Of a DNA stretch of 64,000 bases, positions 43,411 to 58,000 are shown piece after piece. Within the stretch, counting starts at the first letter, position 1. Each line of letters starts with the position of its first letter. The notes beneath the pieces are model-generated. The model worked only from the letters and a program-made list of their open reading frames with translations, had not been told where the DNA came from and made no database searches. A program made the translations under genes and the position numbers. Location of the stretch: contig CM041115.1 of the NCBI GenBank assembly GCA_023079485.1, forward strand, positions 25,607,505 to 25,671,504, written 5' to 3'. Origin of the DNA: Archilochus colubris (Eukaryota > Chordata > Aves > Apodiformes > Trochilidae).

Positions 43411-44940
43411 TCATGGTTACAAAGACCCCTTCACCAGCTGAAGTGAAATCCATAGAATTAATTTCTCAATTTAATGTTCCCTTGGTTCTTGCAAGGCACA
43501 ATGCGAAACCCCATCAGGAGAGTTTCTCCCTAGGAGTCCTTTGGAATAGATAGAAATTGATTACCCATGTGCTTTTGAGGGAGCCTGATGGGTGATGATT
43601 TTCTTGTGCTTGTGCTATCAGCTTGTGCCCTCTGCAAGCATCTTTAGTGACAGGTAGCAGTGCCCACCATAGTTACCATTTCTAAAAAAAATATTGTATA
43701 TCAGATAGAATTCTGATTGTTCAGACTTTGTTAAGATGAATAAATATTTTTAATAGTCTTTTCCAGAAAAAATTTAGACCTACACTGTTATTCAGTAGAA
43801 AATGGTCACACTGCATATATAGCACTATCAGGAAAGACCTTTTTATCAGTACTGATCTACTGAAAATTCCTTTATGAAAAATTATTATCCTGTTTCATTA
43901 TAATAGTTTTGATATTATATTCAAGACAGATTAGGATGATAACTTAAGGGTCTGTTTTTTCCAGAATTTGTATTTCCTCAAAATAGATTCCTGATGATCT
44001 CATGGCATGATTTTCTGCTTTACAATATCTATACCTGAGGAAAAAGTGTGCAGGGAATGTGAAAATAATGAAAGTCTGCTGATAACAGAGCAAGGGAAAA
44101 AAGTAATTCCTTCTCACCTTTCCTATTAAACCTATAGCAGAGGTTTTAAGCACAGCTAATAAAGAAAGGAATTCCAGTTTTGTCAGAACTCTACATTCCC
44201 TGTTTTACACTTCACTTTGCATCAAAAGGAAAGGTGACAATGAAGACTTTTTCCAATGCCATGGGACAATTGCCTTTAGATGCCAGTGGATGATGGGTGC
44301 ATGGGACATATGCTGGAGCAGCAGCAAGCTGGCTGGCCATGCACTGCCTGGCAGGCAGCGAGGTGGGGAGCTATGCTACCAGGAATCAAGCAGCTCTGTG
44401 CTGCCAGTCAGCTCATCCCAGACATGTGAAAGGGTAGTGGGAGCAGATGGTTCAATTCAATTCAACTTGACAATGGCTGTCAAGTGTTTTCAGGAAAATA
44501 AACAATGCCTGTAATTCCTGGAGTTTCTGACCAGTTCTGGTTTATAAGTAAGTCAGATGCACAATATATTTTTTATTGCAGTCTTAGGCAGATGCTAGAA
44601 ATAAAAAAACTTTACCATTTACCTGCTGCATTACAACTAAGGGAAGACAGTCTCAGAAATCCCCTTTGAATTCTCACACCTGAGACTTTATGAAATACAG
44701 ACTCTGATAATGGCATGTCTGCAGCTGAACTGATTCTGGGCTCATGCTGGAGGCTGAGACTCAAATTACTGATGATGTGCATTTTGCAGTATTGTTTCAG
44801 TTAAAAGAAGTCTAATTGGCTTGGTCTGTGTGATTCCAAACAGGGCCAGCACTGTAGTGGCACATCCTTTGTTTACTACTAGGACAATTATAAAACTCTT
44901 CACATTTAGAAATCAATATTATTTAAATGTTGCATACAAT

Positions 44941-45740
44941 CTTAGAATCATTGAATTTTTGTGGCTGAAAAAGACTTCTGAGATCACCAAGTCCAGCCTA
45001 TGACCTAATGCCACCACATCTGATAGACATTAGTGCCACATCCAGCCTTTCCTTAAACACCTCCAGGGATGGTGAATCCACTACTTTCCCAGGCAGTCCA
45101 TCCAATGCATGATCACCTTTTACATGAGGAATTGCTTTCTGGTATTTGAACTAAACCTCTCTTGGTGTAGCTTCAGGCCATACCCTCTCATCCTGTCCCC
45201 ATTTGCCTGGGAGAAGAGCCCGACTTCCACCTGACTATGACTTCTCTTTAGGTGGTTGTAGGGAGTGATAAGGTTCCCATTGAGTCTCCTCCAGGCTAAA
45301 CAACCACAGCTCCCTTAGCTTCTCCTCCTCCCTTCTCTAGATGTACCCTAGCACCTCAGTATTCTTGAGCTGAGGGGTCCAGAACTTTACACAGCACTCA
45401 AGGTGAGGACTCATCAGTGCTGAGTACAAGGGGAGAATTACATCCCTAGTCCTGCTGGCCACACTAATCCTGTTGCCAAGATGCCATTGGCCTTCTGGGC
45501 CTCCTGGGCACACTGCTAGCTTCATGTTCTACTGGTTGTCAACCAGTAGTCCCAGGTAGGTCCCTCTCTGTTGGGCTGCTCTCCAGCCAGTCTTCTCCCT
45601 GTCTATAGCTTTAGGGTTGTTGTTGTGGCCATAGTGTAGGACCCTGCATTTGGCCCTGTTCAACTTCATCCCATTGGCTTTGGCCCATCAACCCTGCCTG
45701 TCAGGTCCCTCTGCAGCATCTTCCCACCTTCCAGCAGAGG
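44941..45740 (-). mobile_element. Old CR1, 800 bp, minus strand
   Basis: A reversed CR1 3' portion: tail CTTAGAATCATTGAATTTTT, then AAACACCTCCAGGGATGGTG, TCTCATCCTGTCCCCATTTG, TTGAGTCTCCTCCAGGCTAA, CACAGCACTCAAGGTGAGGA, GCCATTGGCCTTCTGGGCCT and, at the far end, TGTAGGACCCTGCATTTGGC. The subfamily differs from the copies at 2.4 and 13.2 kb (it has the AAACACCTCCAGGGATGG variant). It is 5'-truncated. A minus-strand frame of 62 codons preserves YSALMSPHLECCVKFW, the RT C-terminal block. Confidence 0.92.
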
Positions 45741-45960
45741 GGTTTTTTGTTTGAATCTTTGTTTTTGTTGTTAATTTTGTTGGGGTTTTTTTCTGTTTTG
45801 AGTTCATTACTGCAGAACTTACTGCACACTTACCTACCAGTAAAATCTATCTAAAAAAATTTAAAATTTGTTAAATAAAATTATACATATGACGAACTTT
45901 GGGGTTTTGGTTTTTTTTTTTTTTTTTGTGGTTTGTTTTTTTTTTTTTTTTTTTTTTGGA
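45741..45960. repeat. Poly-T and G/T-rich tracts
   Basis: Two low-complexity tracts (45741-45800 and 45899-45958) separated by 100 bases of AT-rich DNA. The second holds runs of 17 and 22 T. Confidence 0.85.
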
Positions 45961-48900
45961 ATGGACAGGTTCTGGGTATATCAAGTCAAAGAATACTACT
46001 TCAGATGGAGATACAGGTCTATGTATGTCCCTGTGTGACATTCCTAAAAGAAACTGAATGGATGAAATATTAGTTTTCATTTAGTTCAGCAAACAAAATG
46101 GACAAAATTTGGAGGATTGTTTTATGCTATTTTGAATTAACCTTGGCTGTACCTTAAATCACATAATTTAAAAAAGTGGTTAATATTTTTGGGTTAGTTT
46201 CTTCATAAATAGGCATGTCACACCCTTTAATAAAAGAAAATACACTCTATTTGCTTAAAAGGAAACACATGAGAAGATATTATAGCCTAGAAACAATAAG
46301 AAAAATTGCCAGGATCATCTGGAAGGTAGCTCTTGTATCTTATTTTAGGATTAATTTGTTTTATTATTGGAAATTTTTTTTTTTTGTTGTAAAATCTCAG
46401 TGTCACATGAAGATGTTTGACTGTAGCTCTGGTGTTTTTACAAGGAATAGCGACAGATGCATGAATAAAAATAGTGAAGAATAGTATACAGATTTCAAAA
46501 CAGATGTTTATAAATAAGTCAGTTTTAAAACAGATGTTTTAAAATGCCCTTTAAAGCATTGCTTAATGTTGCTGTTACTAGAAAATGGAGAATAGGCAGA
46601 ATGAAATCTTTCACTTCAGACACTCACTATGTCCCTTTAACAGTAGAAATTAAATACCAAAATCTCACAGCTATAACTTTTTTTTTTGGCCTAAACTTTA
46701 TTTACTACCCTTAGTTACCCATTGTTTCAGGTTATCTGTCATACTGTTGGTGTATCGTCTTTTAACCAGGGAAATAGTAAAAGGAACATATGAGTGTACA
46801 ATCAATTATATGATAAAGTACAGGAGTGATTTTTATGGAACATCATTTGAATGAACATGCAGTATTGCTGTGTTAAAAGGAGACTTCAGAGAGATTGGTT
46901 CTTATTTGTACATACTGATTTTTTTCTTGCTGCATTTTATATTTTGGACATACAGACAGTGCCACAGATTTTTAAACCTGTGTTAGCTTTCATTTTTCCA
47001 GTGATCACTGTCATATCATTAACTCTGGGACAATTGCTTAATTTGCTGCACTACTCAGCTGTGCAGGCTCTGAGATATGATGACTTGTAAACTGAAGAAT
47101 AAAAACAGCAAGAGATGTACAGCATAGCAGCACTGAGCTGTCTCCTGTGGTAGATGGAAAAAGCTCTTGGAAGACATGATGACTGTGGCTGTCTGATGTT
47201 CTCCTTGGTGTTACACTACACAACCTTCAAGAAGCACACATAGCAAAGAAGACCACCTAGCAAAGGCAGTCTGAAAAAGGAACTATTACTATCATCCTTT
47301 GAAAATTGTGAGGCGGTGACATAGCATTCATGTATGTGAATGAGTGTGAAGAAGTTGTGGAAATGAGAGTGGGTGACGAAATTATGAAGTCATGAATTTT
47401 ATGGCTAGACAATCCTTATTCTGTGTGGATTTATTAGTTTTTTTGGTCAGTGTCAGAAGTCAGGAAGTACATTGCAAATACAAACTTACATGTAGGTGAA
47501 AGAAAATCCATTGTGTATGGACAGGTTAAAAACAATATTGGCATTACTACTTTCCCATATTAGAAGCAACATTGATAGGATGTCTTAAAATTTACAACCT
47601 ATCAACATGAAAATTTTCAGCAAGAGTATTTTTATATTAACTAATTTTTTTTTTTTCCAAACCGGATAAATCAGAACCCCTTATTTTCCCCAAAAAATTA
47701 GTTTATGGTATTTAAGCCTATTAATGGGCTTCCTTTGTGAGTTTACACTGTTTCTGAATTCAATACTATAGGAGTAATCTGGATTAAGTTCCTGATGTTT
47801 TGGCACGGTCCTGTGTTTGTTAGTGAAGTGTACAAGATACTGTTTGCCAGGGTGAAAAATTAAGAAAATGTAGGATTTATAGAGGATTTATAGAGGAAGC
47901 TTCTAGAAAATTAGAAAGTTAGAGGGTTATGAATAGCCTAGAGTAGATGGGAATTACGATGTTTGAATCTGGGGTTTTTGTTTATTTGTTTTTTTTTGTT
48001 TTTTTTAATGGTACCTCCTATTACTGTGGGAAAAAATGTTGTACCTAGTACCAGATATTTTTGGTACAGTGCAGAAACAATTATTCTATAAAATCTGCAT
48101 TAAATAAATACGTTCACTATATAGTTTTCCAGAAAATACAGAGCTGTACCTCTTTAAAATGCATAACTTTTTTATCTGTGAGGAAAATAAAAAAAAGAGA
48201 TGCATGCCGGCAATGTCCTTCTGGTTCCCAAAATGCATAAACCAAAGAAATATTGTTTACTTACTGCGATAATATGGTGGTTTTGAAAGTGATGAGGAGC
48301 TGCTATTTCCTTTCTTAATAATGGGACATTGGTTTTCAACTCATGTGTCTGTGTGCATTTCTAGAAAAATAAACATAAAAAACACATGCACATCGATTGC
48401 AAAATATTTCACACTTGAGTACAATAAACAATGAATTACTATATGACATTTAATACAGGAACATATAGTCCACGAATTCACAAATTTCTACCTCATTGTT
48501 TTTGCACCATCAAAGAAAATTATGTGACAAAATCTGACAAAATGTCTGTATCTGCAATACATTTGCTGCTTGGAAAAAGCAACCAACTCCCAAACCAAAC
48601 AAAACCAACACAAGAAAGCTAAAAATGAAAAACTCCAAGCAGAAAATAAATCCTTATAGCAGTGTGAATTTTTCTTCCTTATTATCATAATCATCTAGCT
48701 GATGCATGCAGCATGATTGCCACAATGTCCTGATTGGGTAGTTGTGAACTTCTTTTCTCTGTATTACAGGTTCCAAAAACGGTAGTTTAGATGTAAACCA
48801 GAGGTTATATCAGTGAGATTTGAAGTTACTGAATTCTTTGCCATTGAGAATTACCATCTTGGTGCACCAAAGTAATTTTGAATCTTTAGCTGTCCATGTG

Positions 48901-51395
48901 TTTGAATACCTCTGTATACCTCCATGGTTTTGTGTGTGTAGACATGCGTGTGTATGCATATACATATAAATAGTTGTCTCCATATATTACTTCTTTATAT
49001 AAGTACAGGCTATTCTCTGTAATAATAAGGGAATATATAAGTTTAAACCATGAAAAGAGATATATATTTACATGGAAAGAAAACCATGGAAGCTATTGAA
49101 ATGTCTGGGACACATGCATGGGGAAAGGTTCATAAAACGTCAAATAAGAGAACCTCCTTCTGGAAACTGAGGAAAACATTTATTTCCTTTAAAAAATAGA
49201 AAAGGATGAAATGCATATGTTCTCCTTTAGTTCAGTCTGTCTAGTCTTTTTGTTGAGATGCTCCCAAATAATGAGCTTGATAGAATGAGTACATTAAACA
49301 TTTAAGCTATCCTACTCGCAAAACACTAATAAGAGTGTTAACCTTGCACCAACAGAGGGGGGCATATATCTCTCTCCCATATTTATTCTTCTTTCTCTTT
49401 AGTTTTTTGTTTTTCTTTCTCTGTGTTTCTTTAAATCTACTTTCCAGTACAGCTGCTGAAAATATGTCTTTGTTATTTTTTTTGGGCAGCACTCTGTTAT
49501 CTGCTGACGATTTTATTCCTTGAAGGGATACAGCCAAAAACTTAAAGTACAGTAAAACCAAATAATAATAAATGTCCCCAAAACCGACACACCTCAAATA
49601 TTTTTCTTCTCTTCAGTTTTACTGCTTCCAATTAAAAAGCACCCATCCCAAACAAATTAAAAATAACCAAGTTCCAAAACCCTCAAACCTAAGCATATTT
49701 CAGTACTATACTTCTGATTCAGAAAGCACTGAATTCCAGTCTAATAATTACGTGACTTGTTCCTGTAGCTGACAATATCTTCTCTCCACTAAATCTGACA
49801 GATTTAGTAGTTATCCCATTCAATTGATTGAATACAGATTAAAATAGAATATTGTCTTGAATAATGATTTGGGAAACCAGGAAATGGCTTGAAAACAATG
49901 GGTTAAAAGACTAGGGGAATACTCATGAACAGGTCCTCAGGTATGAAAAGAAAGCATATACTGATAATCACTGTCTTTTTTGTCTTCAATCACCTTTTTA
50001 CTTTACTTCATTTTGGCGTCTTCTTTGCTCACTTTGTTTTTCCTCCTGTTAAGAAGCAGACATAAAAATGGCAACTAAAAGCATGAAGAAAAAGGGGGAA
50101 AAAACAGAGAAACTATATAAAAAATAAAGGTGGGGGGCCTGCACCAAATGAAAGTAATTCTGTTACTTATTTTCACATGGGATGCAAAATCTACTAGGAA
50201 ATCTTTTGAAAGTGTTTTGCTGCAAAAGGGAGCTTCATTCAAAATCCTTCAGTTAGTCAAACACTGGCAGACTGCAACAGACAGGTCTGTGAAGTTATTC
50301 TGTGATAAGGCTGATTATTTGACTACCATCTGTAAGACCCAGCTAATCCATCTGATTTAATATCAGAGTGTTCCATTCACATCCTGGTTTGTTAATGTGT
50401 GGGGTCCCCTTTGCTGCAGTTATGAAGGTATTTATTATTCAGTCCCACATAAGAAATTGAGTGCTAGTTGTTAACAAAACCTCATTTGCAAAATGATGGG
50501 TTAGCAAAATGTGGAAGTGTCTCTGTGTTGGAGATTTAAGGACATGTCAATAATGATATTTGCAATCAGTTCAGTTGTAAAGGTAACACTATTTAGTAAT
50601 TTTCTCTTCGCTATGAAATTTGTTTGATTCAATAACACATAAAAACATGTGTTATCATTAACATAAGTGTTATAGATAGGCATACCTATTTTCCTGTATA
50701 TGACAAAACAAACATTTTTTAGTCATACCAATAGGGTAGTTATGCAGGATGCCACAAGACTTTCAAATGCAATGAGCTATACCTTAATTGCCTTGCAGTC
50801 AGAACTTCAAACTTAGTCATCTAGAGTGAGCTCCTCTCACAAAAACCTTTGCAGTAGTTAATCACTAGATTGTGTCTGAACTCTTTAATTGTTTTGGTAA
50901 ATGAAAGGTGGATGCAACCTCCACTAAATGGGGAGAATATCTGTGCTAATATCAGGGGACTGGGAAGGCCTGTGTGTGAATTTTCTTTCTTGCAATACGT
51001 GTCAAAAAGTGATGCTGAATCTCCACCACTATAAGTAAAAAGGGGAGGCAGGCAGAGCCCCTCAGGTGCTGCACAACTTCCCAAAGCCCTCTATCCCTGA
51101 CCTGACATAGTCTGGGTTCATCATCAGGGTATGCAGATATGTGGGTATCTTCATACAGCTTTGGAAAAGTGGAAAGTAAGATTGAAAATTGATGCTTGTC
51201 TAATTTTTGCTCTTAAAAGTGTTTCTTGGAGGAAAAAGAATGAAGCTCTTGAAATTTCTGTTCCATTCTGTAATTCTGGTGAAGTGGCTCAGATTTTTTT
51301 TTCTTTTTCTGAAATGAACAAGAACACTGAAAATAAGTTGAAAATTAGTTTGGGTGCCTAAATTTGTACCACACATGGTTTTATTGATATATAAT
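45961..51395. other. About 5.4 kb of unassigned AT-rich DNA
   Basis: No transposon, exon or RNA gene recognised. Short T/G-rich runs lie at 46375-46388, 47971-48008 and 48927-48975. A perfect 9-bp hairpin lies at 50632-50655. All frames are under 100 codons and without motifs. Confidence 0.45.
50632..50655. repeat. Perfect 9-bp palindrome with 6-base loop
   Basis: ATAACACAT (50632-50640) and ATGTGTTAT (50647-50655) are exact reverse complements around AAAAAC. Confidence 0.75.
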
Positions 51396-52020
51396 AGTGG
51401 TGAATTGACCTTGGCTCCTAAGTTGAGGTAAGGGTGGGGACGTCACTCTCCAATTATTGTCACAGGCAGAGTAGACTTAACTTGGAAAAAATTAATTTAT
51501 CACTGATTAAAAGAGATTCAGATCATGAGAAGCAAAGTTTCCTCCTTCCACCCCTCCTTTTTCCCATGTGTACCATCATTCCTTCATTCCCGACTCCTTT
51601 CCCAAACTCCTGCCAGCAGTACAGAAGAATGGGGCAGCAGTCATTCCATAACAGCTCTTCTTTGCTGTACACAGTTTCCTTACCATCACACTGTTCCTCT
51701 GCCCCAGTGTGGGTCCTCTTCACGGACTGCAGGGGAATATTTTCCTGGAGCTGCTTCTTCTTTTCTGACATTAATATCTCCAGAGCTGTTTCTTATGTTG
51801 TTTTTTTTTCTATCATTCTTCTCATACAATACCAGGAAGCACTTTTCCCCCTTTCTTAAGTACACTCAAGGGTGGCATCATATTAGCTGAGAGGCTCTAA
51901 TGTGCTCTCTAGTGGGTCTGCTAGAGGCAACTGGAATTGGCTGTGTCTGGCACAGGCAGTTCCAGCCTCTTCTCACAGACACCACCCTGCAGCCACCCCA
52001 TTTCCAGCACCTGGACACCT
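51396..52020 (-). mobile_element. Diverged ERV LTR, relative of the copy at 30.5 kb
   Basis: It starts with GTGGTGAATTGACCTTGGCT, corresponding to TGTGATGGGTTGACCTTGG at 30513. It shares ATTGTCACAGGCAGAGTAGA, TAATTTATCACTGATTAAAA, TGGGTCCTCTTCACGGACTG and CAGGGGAATATTTTCCTGGA with the general LTR pattern. Unlike the 30.5-kb copy it keeps the other end: GAATTGGCTGTGTCTGGCAC, CTTCTCACAGACACCACCCT, GCAGCCACCCC. Internal deletions and many substitutions make it an older insertion. The frames of 121-141 codons within it are shadows. No coding capacity. Confidence 0.7.
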
Positions 52021-55000
52021 GTACCCAGTACAGTAATACACATCAGTTTTGCATTGAAATGTACTGGTCCAGGCGCATAAGTATCTCTCCTTGACATTCA
52101 CTATGAATTAATGGCAGTAATCAAACCCTCCATATTGACTAAATATGTTTACTTATTGCTAAAGAAATTTGCACAAGTATTCTTTCACACAGGAGATAGG
52201 CAGATTTTGCTGAGATACTGGGAGCATGAGTTGTCTCAAAGGAAATCTTAGATGCAAAGAATGAAGCTTTGAGAGTCCAAGGATAGAGGATTTGAGTTCT
52301 GTTCTGATTATAAGAGAGAAAACACACCTTCTGAAAAGTAGTACTTTCAGTGAAAAGTGACTGAAAAATTGGAATTGTTTGCTTACCTGGAATACTTACA
52401 TATAAGCAATAATTGCATATAAACTAGGGTAAAAAAGGGGAAATTAGGACTCAACAGATTCAGCAGTAGATCAGGAAAATATCAGTTATGTTGTCTTTCA
52501 AAGCTTGGTAACAAATTAGACATTTTCATTTTAATTAGCAACTCAAAAATAAATAATTTTAGAAATAAAAGGAATTTTACAAGAAAAATCAGCATTTTGT
52601 TTTAGGTTCTTGCTCTTCTGCAAGTGTGGGAAGGGAAGTAGTTGTAGTGTTTTCAATGACAGACACAAATGAGTATCATTTACAAACTGAGATAATAGTC
52701 ATATGTTTATTGTATTTTTTACAGCCATAGTTTATCCCTTTTGGATACAGCAACTTTTCCACAAGAAAATGTAGTGGACTGCATTTCAGATTAGCATTTT
52801 ACAGTCTTTGACTCTTACCCTGCTTTAGCTGCTGCCATTGGAAAAATGTTTGTTGAATTAAATGAGACCTTTATTTGATTATCACTTTTTTTTTTATTCA
52901 TTTGTGAACATTATGCCACTATAGATTGCTTTTCTTGAAAGTTTCTGTTAGAATGAGTTAAGGGGTGGAAATTGAAGAGACAATATCATAGTTTCTCCCT
53001 CTTAGGAACAGCAGTAGGCCAGCTTCCTGCTCCACAAAGTATGCTGGCAAAATAAACCATTTATATATTCTGGTTCACGTTTCCATCAGCTCATAGTTCC
53101 TTTTCAGTTCATACATTTTGACTGTAGAGTTTACATCAACAGCATTTCTGTGCAGCTGAGCCTTTGTACTGCTTCCCTGCTGCTATGTGAGAAATAACAG
53201 AGCTTAAAAATTGAGGCATAGAAAACAAAAGTGTGTGAGTGTCTAGATCTGATAAAGATCTCCAAGTCAGAAACATGATTATCACTTCAGTAATCCTTTA
53301 TGTAGACCGGCAAGTACTTTATTCTCTGTCAGTTACATCACCCACGAACATTTAAAAGACACCAACCCAATGCACTGAAGTGATATTTCTAAAATAAAGA
53401 ATAATACATGAACAGAAATGTATGGTTTCTATAATTTAACATGCATTTTTTTGCACGTTCTACTTCATGAATAATTTTAGGGTTGATCATCCAGCAGGTG
53501 TTGGTCAAACAACTTGCAAATATCAGTGTGTTAAAACAGATCTTGTCCTGGTTTTTAGCTTGTGCCAGTAGTTTGTTGGTTTGTTTTTTTTTTTTTTCTT
53601 GGAAGAGAAATTATCCTATTGCTTCTGCTGGGAATTATAATGTACTGATGTAGCAGATCTGGCATGCTGTTTCCTTTTCTAGCTGAGTTACAGATGTAAT
53701 CTCTGTTACCTTCTATTTGCTTGTATTGCTCTCAATATATCAGGTAATGTGCAATGTAAAAATCACTTCTCCCACTCACCCAAAAAGAAATATGAAGACA
53801 AGAGGAGGAGGAGGAAGAACATAATTAAAAGGGCAGTTTCCCAGTAATGACACCACTGATTTACACCTTTTCAGTTTTTATATATATAAATGTTGCTTTG
53901 ACTTCATACTTACGCAGAGGGACATGTAGGCAGATCAATACATGTAACAAAAATGTTGCTGTATATGCCTTAGCTCTCTTAGAGCTTTGAGGGATGAATG
54001 GCTAAGAGGTCAACCCACAAATGCTCAGAATAAAAGTATTTCACCCACTGAACCAGAAAATAAGTATATCATGCCAGAAAGATGGAAAAAAGAGGAGTGG
54101 ATTTTCCAACTTTCCCTTTAACTCTACAGCATAACTACTTTCCATAATACTGCAGATGGAATACAAAAAGTTTTGCCATGGCTACTAATAGGCAGCAATT
54201 GCTGGGAAATATATATTTAAGTGTCTCATATTTTGGATCACTTGGGAGATGTTAGAACTTTAAAAAGCTTCCACGCCAGATTAAGATGTAACCAGTAGCA
54301 AAGTGTGATGTGAAATATTCTATAAACTACATTGAAATAATCACAACTGAAAGCCATTACATAATCTGAGTTGCTTTGGCTGAAGTTGACTGACCATGGT
54401 TACTATTCATCTAAGAAGCATGTTATGGGGCTCAGATACTGATGCAAATCTAAAAGCAAGTTTAATTTGTTTTGACCCTTGTAGCCCTCCAGCTTCAATT
54501 TTATTTGAAACTGTACCTAATGCATTTTATCTGGCCAAGAAACACATTATTTCATCATAAAAGATTTTCAGCTGCTACTCTAAAATCTTACTGAAGTTTT
54601 GTTAGCATAATGATTTGTTTGTTTGTGTATTTATTCATTTATTTATTTATTTTTACAAGAAATGGACTTAGAAAACCTTTAAACTTCAACCTTCATTTAT
54701 TTAATTTTTTTTTGTTTGCAAATCTAAACAGGAATTAATCATTGGTACAAAGGATTAACAGACACAGGAGACCAGATTATGTCATTAATTTTGTTTTTGA
54801 GTCTTGAGGAAATTCTATTGAGGAATTGGATTAACCTTTCTGACACTTTTCTAATAACTTAAAATCTACCATGTAAGGTTTATAATCCTGACTATCAGCA
54901 TGTTTGCTTTTCTATATTCATTTGTGTGATGATATATATTATCAAACACAATGAGTAATATTTAGAGTTTGCAGTGAATATTCATATTTTCTTTATAAAT

Positions 55001-58000
55001 CATTCATAGTTGTTGGAAATGGTGTTCAGGTATCCAAAAATATTAGTAGTAGCAACACTGATAAGATTTAGGTAATCATTCACATTTTCTCAATTACCTT
55101 TTAAATTAGATTTGGGTGTACAACTTATCTGAATGAAAATGATTCCTTGTAAAATTTCATGCTTTCTTTTATCAGTCTAGGTTTCCTTTCTCTCAAGGAG
55201 GCTGGTGTAGACTTAGCTGGAACTTAATTTTTAAAATACACTCTTGTTCAGTTTTAAAAGTGTAAGACGATTCAGAGAAGAATTGGGATGAATCTGAGAC
55301 AAGAGTTTACATAGTTTGTGCGAAAATATATACCGTTATTATGATATCAGTAACCTTCATCCATTAAATCAATAGAACAGGAAAGAATAAAAGTGTGGTT
55401 TAAGATTGCATTCCTCAGTGAAACCAAATTTTGCTGGTGTAATTAGAAGTCCTGTTTATCCCGATTTACCCTACACATAGCTCCTCTTTTTCCTTCTGGA
55501 AATTTTATTTGGGTAAGATAACTGCAAGAAAAAAAGGCGATTATTACTGTTCTTGAAACCTGGACAAATCTGGCAGTATGTTGTTTACATGGCTATCACA
55601 ATTCAGGCTTTGGGCACAATCCATTTTCTCCTGTGTGGGAGATACCAGAAACTTGCATGAAAGCAGCTTATGCTCTTTGGGCTAAGGCAATAATTTTTCC
55701 ACCCTCACGGTGTAGAGTAGTGTGAAGATTTTTAGAACATAGACCTAATCTCCCTCAGTATTCACAACCACCTTAAAGCAATTTGATAGTCTTCTGTTTA
55801 CATACTCTTTAAAACATTAATAATTCTGTTATGAAAGGAAAAGAAAAAAGCTTTTAGTTGTGTATAATTGTATATATTTTTATAGTTACACATCTAAAAA
55901 AATCTGATAGGATTGCTTCTGTACAGATCAGTACTGTAAATACTCAAGCTGATTTTTCATACTTAGAATCTTATTTTTTCTTACGCATGAGTAGTCTAGA
56001 GAAGTTAACCCAAACTCTCCTATAGACAGTCTTAGGCAAGTAATACAGTTGAAATGCAGAAATATAAAAATTCTTCCAGAGGAGGAAACCAGATACTTAT
56101 TTAGTTTCTCAGCTATTTCCCTCTGCCATTCATTTGCCTTTTTTTGCTTTTCATATTATCTCTTACTCTCTTGCTCTTTTCTCTGTTTCAGACACAATGA
56201 ATATTTTGTCTAAAATGCTACCCATAAGCAACACTTGCCATCCACTGATCTGTGAAGATAGTCAATAGCTTTGTTAAAATTTTCATCTGTAACACTTAAG
56301 GCTGCCTGAGGCTTATGGTGCAAGCTGGAATAGTTATAACAAGAATTCTTCTTCCACTTTATCCTGCCCACAACAAGACATCAGTGCCTACTTTGGAGGT
56401 TTGGAAAGTGGCAGAAGGCCTGCTAAGGTGTGGATATTACCAGTTTCATTTTCCTTGTTGTGTTGCATTGTGTTATGGTTTTCTTACTACTAAGATAACA
56501 CATTTTTTACCTTTTTCTAATTTTTCTAGCTTTTGTGCATGTGTGTGTTTCTGTGTGTTTGTGCGCATATGTGTGTGAAGTGCTTTCTTGTGTTTGTTAA
56601 AGATTGTACTTCCTAAAAATAAGTTGAAAAATTAATACAAAAAACCATCCAACTGCCACACCAATGAAAGTCAAAATTAAAACTATTTGCAGATATCTCC
56701 TATGGTGCACTTAAATTAAATCATTACACAGGAAATAAGGACAATTGACTAGTTAATGCCTAGGATTTCTTTCATTTGCTAAGTTTCTCAGAATGAAGTA
56801 AAACAACCCTCAGGTGTATGTTTCAATAAATGCAGTTGAGGGAGCTTTATGCTCTTCTGTGATACTTTATAAATCCTCAATTCTTAACAAAATTTAAAAA
56901 AAAAATCCTTTTACCCTGAGTTAACATTGGGTCCTCTGTGATATGACAAATTGCATTCAAATGACAAAATACTATTTATCAGTTTAGGTGCTATTAATTG
57001 CACAATGGCTGGCAGAAAGCTGCAACATTAGGCATGGGAAGCCATATGATCATTCTCATTCTGAGGCAGACATTTCAAATTGCATTTAACAGAATCTACA
57101 AATGCAATTAATAAACTAGGCTAAGCTAAATAGGATTCTTAATGCATTATAGTTTTGAGCATAGAAAAAAAGAGAATTATTTCATTTTAGTCATCTACTT
57201 TCTTTGTCAGAAAATAGGTAAAAATGCTTGACATTTTAACCCATAGGTTACGCTTAAATTTATCAGCTGTTTCTGGTCTTCCATACCTTCTATACAGTAA
57301 CAGCATCAAGATAAACCACAACATTCACTTTCCAAAGGAGATACAGATTTCTCTTGAAGTGATGCAGAGATATGTACAAGAAAGGTTTGCTAACATCAGC
57401 AAGACTCTTACAGAAGTGTTGCATAATGTTATACATTCAAGCTCTAAGTTTAATGAGTTTTGTTTATCAAACATGAAGCAAAAACAAAAAAAAAACAAAC
57501 CTAGCAGCTTCCAAGAAGAGTTTATGACTACAGAGCTCCCACTGTTTTCAGTGGGAATTTTAATGCTTGTGGCCCTATATACTAACTGTTGGTATAAATG
57601 GGATTAATTCCTTTGATTTTAATGGCCTTTTGGATCATGTATTTTGGTTCAAATAGAGTGTGTGCTATTTATAGTCATACATGTTTTACATAGGAATAAA
57701 TGATCAGCCTAGTTGTTTACTCACTTACTTTCAAATATGAGTCTTCAAAATATCTGCCTATGCTTGACCACACTGTGCAGATAAATGACATCTTGTCAAT
57801 TCTGGGAAAATAAGGAATCATGACATATCTGCATTTGCTAAGTAATGGAAATGTTTTGCTGTTTTTTCTTAATTCATTAGAATTTCCACAGAGCAAGCTG
57901 TAGCAGGGATTTACTGCAGCTTTAATGAGCTAGAGAGAGATCAAAAAGCCTTCTCTGGTCTAGTGAATACTCCACTTGTCACAGTCTGCAACTATTACTA

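Larger units (their letters stand above)
40283..44940. other. About 4.7 kb of unassigned, largely repeat-free DNA
   Basis: No recognisable transposon, exon or RNA gene. It contains the hairpin pair at 42135-42177 and a (TTTTG)/(ATT) microsatellite at 43364-43410. A 111-codon plus-strand frame (41789-42124) has no domain and is likely chance. The interval 44280-44460 is locally GC-rich (GCAGCAGCAAGCTGGCTGGC) and unassigned. Confidence 0.45.

Noticed and set aside
51434..51890. Frames of 82-141 codons
   Set aside because: They fall inside a diverged ERV LTR and have no retroviral or cellular protein signature.
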